From positions 1-58,603 of the forward strand of contig PWTE01000094.1 in NCBI GenBank assembly GCA_003563915.1: a stretch of DNA of 58,603 nt. The letters run 5' to 3'. Shown in pieces: positions 52,198 through 58,603 of this stretch. Below the pieces are notes generated by a model. The model worked only from the letters and a program-made list of their open reading frames with translations, made no database searches and had not been told where the DNA came from. The translations under genes and the position numbers were made by a program. The DNA is from Nitriliruptoraceae bacterium. GTDB lineage: Bacteria; Actinomycetota; Nitriliruptoria; Nitriliruptorales; Nitriliruptoraceae. How positions within the stretch are numbered: position 1 is the stretch's first letter; each line of letters starts with the position of its first letter.

Positions 52198-53823
52198 GTG
52201 CCCGACCCCGCCGCCGACGATGCCGTCGAGCTCACCGACGCGCAGCGAGAGCTGCTCGCCCAGCACGTCACCGACCCCGATGGCGACATCTTCGCGCTGA
52301 CGGGCCTCCCCGAGGTGGTCAAGGGGGCGATGTTCGCCCGCTACTCGCGTTACGCCGGCTCGCTCAAGCAGCTGTTCCTGGACGAGTTCGTGCAGGACCT
52401 GGAGACCGACGACCCGGCCGCCCGCGCCGCGCAGCTGTACGACCGCGTGTTCTCCGAGTATGGGGACGACTCCGTCGCGCAGCTCGGCGGCGCGCACGTC
52501 GCGCTCGAGGACGTGTCCAACCTGGCCACCAAGCGCATCGAGTGGGGCCGGCTGGCCGCCTACCTCGAGCAGTCCACCCGCTACATCCCCTACGACAGCA
52601 AGCCGGGCGGGCGCTACCGCTACCACCGCGACGCCGACGTCATGGCGGGTCCCCACGCCGACGCGTACGTCCGCGAGCTGGACGCGATCTTCGATCTCTA
52701 CGCGGGGCTCGTCCCCGAGGTGCTGACCTGGGTCCGGCAGCGCTGGCCCCAGGAGGAGACGACCTCCAACTTCGTCTACAACAACGCGACCAAGGCCAAG
52801 GCGCTCGACCTGATCCGGGGCCTGCTCCCGGCGGCCACCACCTCGAACGTCGGGATGTTCGCGTCCGGCCAGTCCTACGAGCAGCTGCTGCTGCGGCTGC
52901 GGGCGGACCCGCTGGCCGAGTCGAGGCAGCTGGCCGATCGCCTGCTGGTCGAACTGCGGCGCGTCATCCCCTCGTTCCTCACCCGGGTCGACCGGCCCGA
53001 CCGCGGCGGCGCCTGGTCGGACCACCTCGCCCGGACCCGGGAGGAGACCCGCGCGCTCGCCGGCGAGCTCGTCGGTGACGTCCCGGTCCAGCCCGCCGAC
53101 CTCGTCACTCTCGTCGACTGGTCCCCACGCGACCCCGTCGATGCCGAGGTCGCGCTCGTCACCGGGGCCCTCTACCCCCACGTGACGCTCCCGGAGGCCC
53201 AGCTGGAGGAGCGGGTGCGGACCTTCACGTCCGAGCAGCGCGCGCAGGTCCTGCAGGCCTATGTGGGGGAGCGCGCCAACCGTCGTCACAAGCCGGGCCG
53301 TGGGTTCGAACGCGTCTGGTACCGGTTCGACGTCCTAGGGGACTACGGCGGGTTCCGTGACCTGCAGCGTCACCGGATGCTGACGATCGAGTGGCAGGAC
53401 CTGACCACCCGGCACGGGTACGAGACCCCACCGGAGCTCGAGGAGGCCGGGGTCGTCGACCGATGGCACGAGGCGCTCGAACGCTCGGCGGCGCTCTACG
53501 AACAGCTGCTCCCGGACCACCCCGACCAGGCGCAGTACGCCGTGTGCTTCGCCTACCGGATCCGCTACGTGATGCAGATGAACGCCCGGGCGGCGATGCA
53601 GATGCTGGAGCTGCGCTCCACCCCGCAGGGCCATCCGCAGTACCGCCAGGTCGTGCAGGACATGCACCGCTTGATCGGTGAGCAGGCCGGCCACACCGCC
53701 GTCGCCGACGCGATGACCCACGTCGACCACGGTGTCAGCGAGTTGGAGCGCTTGGAGTCGGAGCGTGCGGCGGAACGCCGTCGCCAGGCGCGCGCGGACG
53801 CTGCCAGCGGAGGATCGGCATGA
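52198..53823 (+). CDS. thyX: Double-domain ThyX-like FAD-dependent thymidylate synthase
   Basis: A 541-aa protein with two ThyX-like halves. Canonical ThyX is about 220-250 aa, makes dTMP from dUMP with FAD and methylene-tetrahydrofolate, and carries RHR-x7-S followed by TRY. The N-terminal half (about 1-270) has EQSTRY (QSTRY at 125-129) but only the last Arg of RHR. The C-terminal half has RHR at 391-393 but WQDL in place of EQST. The active-site motif is thus split between the halves. The gene sits where thyX normally lies, between dapB and dapA-rnj. A TACGCT hexamer at 52145-52150 may be its -10. Its ATGA overlap couples it to a membrane protein gene. Confidence 0.82.
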   Translation: MPDPAADDAVELTDAQRELLAQHVTDPDGDIFALTGLPEVVKGAMFARYSRYAGSLKQLFLDEFVQDLETDDPAARAAQLYDRVFSEYGDDSVAQLGGAHVALEDVSNLATKRIEWGRLAAYLEQSTRYIPYDSKPGGRYRYHRDADVMAGPHADAYVRELDAIFDLYAGLVPEVLTWVRQRWPQEETTSNFVYNNATKAKALDLIRGLLPAATTSNVGMFASGQSYEQLLLRLRADPLAESRQLADRLLVELRRVIPSFLTRVDRPDRGGAWSDHLARTREETRALAGELVGDVPVQPADLVTLVDWSPRDPVDAEVALVTGALYPHVTLPEAQLEERVRTFTSEQRAQVLQAYVGERANRRHKPGRGFERVWYRFDVLGDYGGFRDLQRHRMLTIEWQDLTTRHGYETPPELEEAGVVDRWHEALERSAALYEQLLPDHPDQAQYAVCFAYRIRYVMQMNARAAMQMLELRSTPQGHPQYRQVVQDMHRLIGEQAGHTAVADAMTHVDHGVSELERLESERAAERRRQARADAASGGSA

Positions 53824-54206
53824 ACGTGCGCGTCCGCTCGATCCTGCTCGGCGTGGGTCTCGGGATCGCCCCGATCCTGCTCCTCGACCTGGCCAGGACG
53901 CTGCGGGACTCGCACGACACCGACCCGACGGCGACCAGCTTCTGGTGGGTGCTCGCCTGTTACGTCATCACGGGCGCCATCAGTGCCCTGGGACTGATGC
54001 TGGCTGCCAGGGACCGGCTGTTGGCCGCGGTCGCGTTGGCCGTCCTGGTCTTCGGCGTGACCCCCTGGACCCCGGTGTCCGGCCTAGCGCAGCTCGGCAA
54101 CCTCCCACTCCTGCCGCTCGGTAGCGGTGGGCTCGACGCGATCGGCATCGGGTTCGCGTTGATCGGCGCCTACGCCTACGTGCTGGTCCGCGGCAACCGC
54201 GCCTGA
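53820..54206 (+). CDS. Four-helix membrane protein of unknown function
   Basis: A 128-aa protein with four predicted membrane helices (ILLGVGLGIAPILLLDLA, FWWVLACYVITGAISALGLML, LLAAVALAVLVFGVTPW and AIGIGFALIGAYAYVLV). Its ATG overlaps the ThyX-like stop, so it is probably translated with it. I do not recognise the family. Confidence 0.75.
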   Translation: MNVRVRSILLGVGLGIAPILLLDLARTLRDSHDTDPTATSFWWVLACYVITGAISALGLMLAARDRLLAAVALAVLVFGVTPWTPVSGLAQLGNLPLLPLGSGGLDAIGIGFALIGAYAYVLVRGNRA

Positions 54207-54223
54207 CCGGATGCGCGTCCGGT

Positions 54224-54270
54224 GATCGTGCAGCCGGGTGGCGCGCGTCGAGGCGGATGGCTGCACGATC
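54224..54270. terminator. Bidirectional terminator between convergent genes
   Basis: GATCGTGCAGCC and GGCTGCACGATC form a perfect 12-bp inverted repeat with a 23-nt loop, placed in the 94-nt gap between two convergent genes. It could act on both strands. Confidence 0.55.
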
Positions 54271-54300
54271 GCTCCGAGCCGAGAACGCCGAGGTGGCTGC

Positions 54301-55053
54301 TCACTCGGCGATGATGGTCACGCGGTCGATCACGGTGGGGGCGAAGGGGGTGCCGTCGCCGCGGACGAACTCGACCGCGACCTGGCGCTCTCCCGCCTCC
54401 ACCGGGACGGTCACGGTCACCTCGTCGCAGGGATCGCTGACCGGACAGCCTTCCCAGTCCACCGGGATGCGGTCACCGTCGACGAAGACGCTGAGCGTCC
54501 CTGCCTCCTCGGGGTCCAGGGGCAGGTCGGCGAGGTCGGAGATCACCGGACCGATGCTGCCTCCGGTGACCGTCACCGTGACCTCGAGTCCACCTGCCGG
54601 GACCGTCGCTCCATGCTCCGGTGCCACGATCGTGACCTCGCTGTCGTCGCGCAACGGCAGCATGTCGGGCGGGGGATGCAGGGCGATGGTCAAGGGTTGC
54701 CACAGCAGCACGGTGCCGACGGTCGCCAGCGCGAGTGCCCCCAGTGCCAGCGGTGAGACCGGGGTGAGTTCGAGCGGGGTGAACGCGGCCAGGAGCAGCG
54801 CGAGGAGCGCGACGAGGCCTATCGGCAGGGCGAACCCGATCGCGTCCGAGATGATCACGTGGCCGAGGACGCCCAGGGATCCGAGCACCGCAGACCCTGC
54901 CAGGGGGAGGAGCAGGTCGCCAGGATCCGCGATCCGCAGACGTCCTGCCGCCGCCAGGATCACGCAGACCGCCAGGGCGACCGAGGCGACCACGACCGCG
55001 GCCTGCCAGGTCGAGCCGGGCCCCGCGTGCAGGAGCAGGGGGAGTTGCGACAC
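54301..55053 (-). CDS. Membrane protein with extracytoplasmic beta-rich domain
   Basis: A 250-aa protein. The first ~130 residues hold about five hydrophobic helices (AAVVVASVALAVCVILAAAG, LLLPLAGSAVLGSLGVLGHV and others). The last ~120 residues form a beta-rich domain (VTIVAPEHGATVPAGGLEVTVTV, VTVPVEAGERQVAVEFV) with one cysteine pair (GCPVSDPC) that may form a disulfide outside the membrane. The domain looks Ig-like or CARDB-like. The family is not recognised. The GTG lies 1 nt after the Dabb gene stop, so the two are co-transcribed. Confidence 0.75.
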   Translation of the reverse strand: MSQLPLLLHAGPGSTWQAAVVVASVALAVCVILAAAGRLRIADPGDLLLPLAGSAVLGSLGVLGHVIISDAIGFALPIGLVALLALLLAAFTPLELTPVSPLALGALALATVGTVLLWQPLTIALHPPPDMLPLRDDSEVTIVAPEHGATVPAGGLEVTVTVTGGSIGPVISDLADLPLDPEEAGTLSVFVDGDRIPVDWEGCPVSDPCDEVTVTVPVEAGERQVAVEFVRGDGTPFAPTVIDRVTIIAE

Positions 55054-55054
55054 G

Positions 55055-55354
55055 TCAGTCCGTCGGGGCGGGCGGGAACGGCGCCTCGACGTCCAGACGC
55101 GAGGCTGGCAGCTGGAGGTCACGGATCCGTGCGACCACCGGCTGGTGGTCCGGATGGGTGCGGTAGCTCTCGAGGTCCGCGTAGCTCGCGAACACGGTGA
55201 TCAGCCCGGTCCGGGTCGGCTCGTCGACGTCGTGGGCGACGTGGAGCCAGACCACCTCGTCGATGTCGGCCAGGCCCGCCAGCTGCGCCTCGAACGCTTC
55301 GCGCTCGGCCGGATCGGCCTCGGCCATGTCGAAGCTGACGATGTGCCAGATCAC
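55055..55354 (-). CDS. Dabb-domain (stress-responsive alpha/beta barrel) protein
   Basis: A 99-aa dimeric alpha-beta barrel protein: VIWHIVSFDMAEADPAEREAFEAQLAGLADID, then FASYADLESYRTHPDHQPVVARIRDL. The Y-x-x-HP-x-H pattern is typical of the Dabb family. Function is not known for most members. The GTG is chosen because homology starts there and AAGGAA lies upstream. It forms an operon with the downstream membrane protein gene and is divergent from dapA. Confidence 0.85.
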   Translation of the reverse strand: MIWHIVSFDMAEADPAEREAFEAQLAGLADIDEVVWLHVAHDVDEPTRTGLITVFASYADLESYRTHPDHQPVVARIRDLQLPASRLDVEAPFPPAPTD

Positions 55355-55438
55355 GGCGGTTCCTTGCGCTTGGTCGGGGTCGCCGAGGCTACGTACCGTC
55401 GGACGCCGCCGACGGACGGCATCGCGGGAACGCACCGT

Positions 55439-55444
55439 TAGGAT
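55439..55444 (+). promoter_or_regulatory. -10-like element of dapA
   Basis: TAGGAT within TTAGGATAGG lies about 40 nt upstream of the dapA ATG, in the divergent region with the Dabb gene. No clear -35 is seen. Confidence 0.35.
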
Positions 55445-55482
55445 AGGACGCGAGATCTCACGTCCTCGACCTGGGCTGCGAC

Positions 55483-56403
55483 ATGACCAGCGGCGCAACA
55501 TGGATCGACCCACCGGAGGGCGTCGGTCGGGTCGTCACCGCCATGATCACCCCGTTCACGGCTGCCGGGGAGCTCGATATCGACGGTGCCGGCAAGCTGG
55601 CCGAACACCTCATCTCCACCGGCTCCGACACGGTGCTGGTCAACGGCACGACCGGTGAGTCGCCCACGCTGCACGACGACGAGCCCTGGCGGTTGCTGCG
55701 CGCGGTCAAGGAGACCGTCGGAGATCGCGGCACCGTCATGGTCGGCACCGGTGCCAACGACACGGTCAAGACCGTGGCGGCCACGGCGCGCGCAGCCGAG
55801 GAGGGAGCGGACGCGGTCCTCGTCGTCACGCCCTACTACAACCGGCCCAGCCAGGGAGGCCTGTTGCGCCACTTCCGCGAGGTGGCGGCAGCCACCTCGT
55901 TGCCGGTGGTGCTCTACGACATCCCGAGCCGCACCGGTCGCGAGATCGAGCTGCCCACCCTGTTGGAGCTCGCCCGTGTACCCAACATCGTCGGGGTCAA
56001 GGATGCGACGAACGATGTCGGCAAGGCGGCCGACCTGCTGGCTGCGGTCCGCGACATCGACCCGATGTTCTCGCTCTGGTCGGGCGCCGATGAGGTCAAC
56101 CTCCCGTTACTCGCGGTCGGCGGGTGTGGGGTCGTCTCGGTCAGCGCGCACCTGGTCGGCCCGGAGATCGCGGCGATGATCGCGGCCTTCGGGACCGATC
56201 CGGCGCGGGCGCGGGACCTGCACCACGCCTGTCTCCCGGTCCACCGGGCGCTGTTCGCCGAACCCTCGCCGGCGCCGCTGAAGGGAGCGCTCAACGCCCT
56301 CGGGCATCCCGCCGGACCCGTCCGGGGTCCGCTCGTGGACGCGACCGAGGACACCGTGGCGGCCGTACTGGCCGCCCTTGGACCGATCGAGGCAGCCCGA
56401 TGA
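55483..56403 (+). CDS. dapA: 4-hydroxy-tetrahydrodipicolinate synthase
   Basis: DapA (306 aa) condenses pyruvate with aspartate semialdehyde, the first step specific to lysine/diaminopimelate synthesis. Motifs are GRVVTAMITPFTAAGELD, VNGTTGESPTLHDDE, VTPYYNRPSQGGLLRHFREV, the tyrosine in LYDIPSRTG and the Schiff-base lysine in VGVKDATND. It normally precedes rnj in Actinobacteria, and its TGA overlaps the rnj ATG here. Confidence 0.97.
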   Translation: MTSGATWIDPPEGVGRVVTAMITPFTAAGELDIDGAGKLAEHLISTGSDTVLVNGTTGESPTLHDDEPWRLLRAVKETVGDRGTVMVGTGANDTVKTVAATARAAEEGADAVLVVTPYYNRPSQGGLLRHFREVAAATSLPVVLYDIPSRTGREIELPTLLELARVPNIVGVKDATNDVGKAADLLAAVRDIDPMFSLWSGADEVNLPLLAVGGCGVVSVSAHLVGPEIAAMIAAFGTDPARARDLHHACLPVHRALFAEPSPAPLKGALNALGHPAGPVRGPLVDATEDTVAAVLAALGPIEAAR

Positions 56404-58088
56404 TGGCACGGACGCGGACCGACGACGACCACCCCCCGGTCCGCATCAGCTTCCTCGGAGGGTTGGGCGAGATCGGGCGCAACATGGCGACCGTCGAGGT
56501 GGACGGGCGCATCGCCATCATCGACGTCGGGGTGTTGTTCCCCGACGACGAGCACCTGGGTGTCGATCTGATCCTGCCCGACTGGCGGTGGCTCCTCGAG
56601 CGGGGCGACGACGTGCACTGCGTGCTGCTCACCCACGGCCACCTCGACCACATCGGCGCCCTTCCCTACCTGCTGCGCGATCTCGACCGATCCTTGACCG
56701 TCTACGGCACCAAGCTCACGATCGCCTTCTGCGAGGCGATCCTCGAGGAGTGGCCGGACCTGCCCGGACCCGAGTTCGTCGAGGTGGAACCCGGGGACGT
56801 GGTGGACGACGGGCCCTTCACCTTCGAGGCGGTGCAGGTGAGTCACTCGATCCCCGACGGGGTCGCCTACGCGGTGCGCACGCCGCACGGGATGCTCGTC
56901 CACACCGGCGACTTCAAGCTGGACCAGAGCCCGATCGACGGCCGCCCCACGGACCTCGCCCACTTCGCCCGTCTGGGCGACGAGGGCATCGATCTGCTGC
57001 TGGTGGACTCGACCGGTGCGGAATCGCCGGGGCACGTCCCTCCGGAGCGCAGCGTCGGGGAGAACATCCGCAAGCTGGTGATGGCTGCCGAGGGACTGAT
57101 CGTCGTCGCCTCCTTCGCGTCCCACGTCCATCGGATCCAGCAGGTGCTGGACGCCGCGGTCGCCGTGGGTCGGCGCCCCGTCTTCGTCGGACGGTCGATG
57201 GTCCGCAACATGGCCATCGCGGAGGAGCTCGGCTACCTCGACTTCGACGGCAGCCTGGCGGTCGATCCGAAGGACGTCGACCGGTACGACCGCCGCGAGC
57301 TGATCGTGGTCTCGACGGGTTCGCAGGGTGAGCCGTTCAGCGCGCTGTCGTTGATGGCGTCGGGTGACCATCGGTCGCTGGAGGTGGGGGAGGGTGACCT
57401 GGTGATCCTGGCCTCCAGCCTGATCCCCGGCAACGAACAGGCGGTCTTCCGCTCGATCAACAACCTGTCCCGTCGCGGCTGCACGGTGGTCCACGGGGGC
57501 ATCGCTCCGGTGCATGTCTCCGGTCACGCCAGCCGCGAGGACCTGACCCTGTTCCACAACATCCTGGAGCCGGAGTACGTCGTGCCTGTCCACGGTGAGC
57601 ACCGCCACCTGCGCGCTCACGCGGAGATCGCCACGCTCACGGGCTGCCTCGAGGACCACGTCCTGATCTGTGAGGACGGCAACTCGGTGGTGCTCCAGGA
57701 CGGGCAGGTCAGCTACGGCGACGACGTCCCGACCAGCCACGTCTACATCGACGGACTCCTCGATGACGTGGGGCCGGCCCTGCTGCGCGACCGTCGGCGG
57801 ATCGGCGAGGATGGCATCTGCGTCTGCATGGTCACGATCGACACGCATGCGCGCAAACAGGTCGGGGACACGATCGTGACCCAGAAGGGGGTCGTGTTCG
57901 AGGACCAGGGCGAGGACATCCTCGAGGCTGCCAGGAAGGCCGTGGACCGGGAGCTCGACGGGCTCTCGCCCGGGAAGTTCGAGGACCTGCAGGGGATCCA
58001 GCGTCACGTCGTGCAGGCGCTCGGGAGGTTCTGGCGGTCGGAGACCGGCCGGCGACCCTTCATCCTCCCGGTCGTCCAGGACCTGTAG
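56400..58088 (+). CDS. rnj: Ribonuclease J
   Basis: RNase J (562 aa) is an MBL-fold 5'-exonuclease and endonuclease for mRNA decay and rRNA maturation. Seen are SFLGGLGEIGRNMATVE, the metal motif LTHGHLDHIGALPYLL (HxHxDH), VHTGDFKLDQSPIDG, and the beta-CASP domain (FASHVHRIQQVLDAA, GRSMVRNMAIAEELGYL, STGSQGEPFSAL, HVSGHASREDL). The C-terminal domain follows PVHGEHRHLRAHAEIA. The start overlaps dapA. With PNPase, RNase Z and NrnA the window holds much of the RNA-decay machinery. Confidence 0.97.
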   Translation: MMARTRTDDDHPPVRISFLGGLGEIGRNMATVEVDGRIAIIDVGVLFPDDEHLGVDLILPDWRWLLERGDDVHCVLLTHGHLDHIGALPYLLRDLDRSLTVYGTKLTIAFCEAILEEWPDLPGPEFVEVEPGDVVDDGPFTFEAVQVSHSIPDGVAYAVRTPHGMLVHTGDFKLDQSPIDGRPTDLAHFARLGDEGIDLLLVDSTGAESPGHVPPERSVGENIRKLVMAAEGLIVVASFASHVHRIQQVLDAAVAVGRRPVFVGRSMVRNMAIAEELGYLDFDGSLAVDPKDVDRYDRRELIVVSTGSQGEPFSALSLMASGDHRSLEVGEGDLVILASSLIPGNEQAVFRSINNLSRRGCTVVHGGIAPVHVSGHASREDLTLFHNILEPEYVVPVHGEHRHLRAHAEIATLTGCLEDHVLICEDGNSVVLQDGQVSYGDDVPTSHVYIDGLLDDVGPALLRDRRRIGEDGICVCMVTIDTHARKQVGDTIVTQKGVVFEDQGEDILEAARKAVDRELDGLSPGKFEDLQGIQRHVVQALGRFWRSETGRRPFILPVVQDL

Positions 58089-58181
58089 CCGGCGCCAACG
58101 TGGCGACGGTTGCGAGGAACATGACCAGGCCGTGGGTGGCGTGGTGGTCGCCGAGCCGCTGACCGCGCGGGGTGGTCGCCA
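58089..58181. other. Intergenic region between convergent rnj and sortase genes
   Basis: A short gap of about 90 nt. It contains the near-repeat ggtggtcgcc twice (58147-58156 and 58172-58181). I see no clear terminator hairpin and no gene. Confidence 0.3.
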
Positions 58182-58603
58182 TCAGACGTCTACCCGTTCG
58201 GCGTAGACGATGATGTTGTCGCGGTAGCGGCGTTCACCGCGGTCGAACACGCCGCCGCAGGTGACCAGGCGGAGCTCGGAGCCAGGCGTCCCGGCGTAGA
58301 CCCGCTCGGTGGGGAAGGCGTCCTTCGCATGCTGTTCGAGTTCGCGGACCTCGAAGGTGACGACGTCACCCGAGGTGCTGTGGACCTCGATGCGGTCGCC
58401 CGGTGTCAGCTCGGCCAGGCGGAAGAACACCGCGGGGCCGCTGCGGTCGTCGACGTGGCCGGCGATCAGGGCCGGTCCGACGCGACCCGGGCGGGGGCCG
58501 TGCTTGAACCAGCCGGTCTGCGAGAAGTCGGTGGGGACCTCCATGGTCCCGTCGTCCTGGAGCCCGAGATCGATGACGTCGGCATCGACCTCGATCGCCG
58601 GGA
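58182..58603 (-). CDS. Class F-like sortase (5' end outside window)
   Basis: The C-terminal ~140 residues of a sortase, a transpeptidase anchoring proteins to the cell wall. The reading frame continues to the window edge (PAIEVDADVIDLGLQDDGT before the internal ATG), so the true start lies beyond. The catalytic triad is visible: His in LIAGHVDD, Cys in LVTCGG and Arg in ERRYRDNIIVYA. The pattern fits the class E/F sortases of high-GC Gram-positive bacteria. Confidence 0.88.
   Translation of the reverse strand, partial: PAIEVDADVIDLGLQDDGTMEVPTDFSQTGWFKHGPRPGRVGPALIAGHVDDRSGPAVFFRLAELTPGDRIEVHSTSGDVVTFEVRELEQHAKDAFPTERVYAGTPGSELRLVTCGGVFDRGERRYRDNIIVYAERVDV

Overview
This 58.6 kb window comes from a very GC-rich actinobacterial chromosome. 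It lies in the conserved translation, RNA-processing and envelope neighbourhood that runs in many Actinobacteria from rplS through rpsB-tsf, nusA-infB and rpsO-pnp to dapB-thyX-dapA-rnj. Several features support an actinobacterial origin: a WhiG/FliA-type sigma factor shortly before rpsB, DUF2469, an F420-linked enzyme pair, a SARP/AfsR-type regulator, a ThyX family protein in place of ThyA, and a class F-like sortase. A deep-branching lineage such as the Nitriliruptoria is a guess from this mix. I see no tRNA, rRNA, CRISPR array, insertion sequence or prophage. Genes are packed tightly, with many ATGA/GTGA overlaps.

Layout. (1) 1-8.4 kb: rplS, lepB, rnhB (reverse), a DUF2469 gene, a 38-aa membrane peptide, yraN, comM, dprA, a 43-aa membrane peptide, a Xer recombinase and the WhiG-like sigma factor. 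(2) 8.4-16.3 kb is an accessory metabolic block. It holds an F420-type oxidoreductase pair with a divergent TetR regulator and a palindromic operator, a proline catabolic operon (PRODH then P5C dehydrogenase), and a divergent 962-aa SARP/NB-ARC regulator. (3) 16.4-26.3 kb: a secreted M23-alpha/beta hydrolase fusion, then rpsB, tsf, pyrH, frr, cdsA, rlmN, dxr and an M50 site-2 protease. (4) 26.4-36.6 kb: ispG, then a structured leader and rimP-nusA-ylxR-infB-ylxP-rbfA-nrnA-truB-ribF. (5) 36.7-39.2 kb: two reverse genes, an SDR oxidoreductase and an uncharacterised radical SAM protein. (6) 39.3-47.3 kb: rpsO, pnp, an M16 peptidase, a metallo-hydrolase, dapB, an orphan ParA and RNase Z (reverse). 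(7) 47.5-58.6 kb: a 603-aa protein made of 13 uninterrupted 35-residue PPR-type repeats, an ABC exporter (reverse), an SGNH hydrolase, a double-domain ThyX, a membrane protein, a reverse membrane/Dabb pair, dapA, RNase J, and a sortase that runs off the window.

How the genes work together. Most encode translation (S2, S15, L19, EF-Ts, IF2, ribosome recycling factor), ribosome or RNA maturation (RimP, RbfA, TruB, RlmN, NusA, RNase HII, RNase J, RNase Z, PNPase, NrnA), envelope and isoprenoid synthesis (CdsA, Dxr, IspG, LepB, M50 protease, sortase), and lysine/diaminopimelate synthesis (DapA, DapB). The most unusual items are the long bacterial PPR-type protein divergent from RNase Z, and the duplicated ThyX at the usual thyX locus whose active-site motif is split between its two halves. 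Also notable are the M23-lipase fusion lacking catalytic histidines, an M50 protease with an insert of about 95 residues, and an attenuator-like leader before rimP. Many promoters show a TAnnnT -10 hexamer close enough to the start codon to suggest leaderless transcripts.
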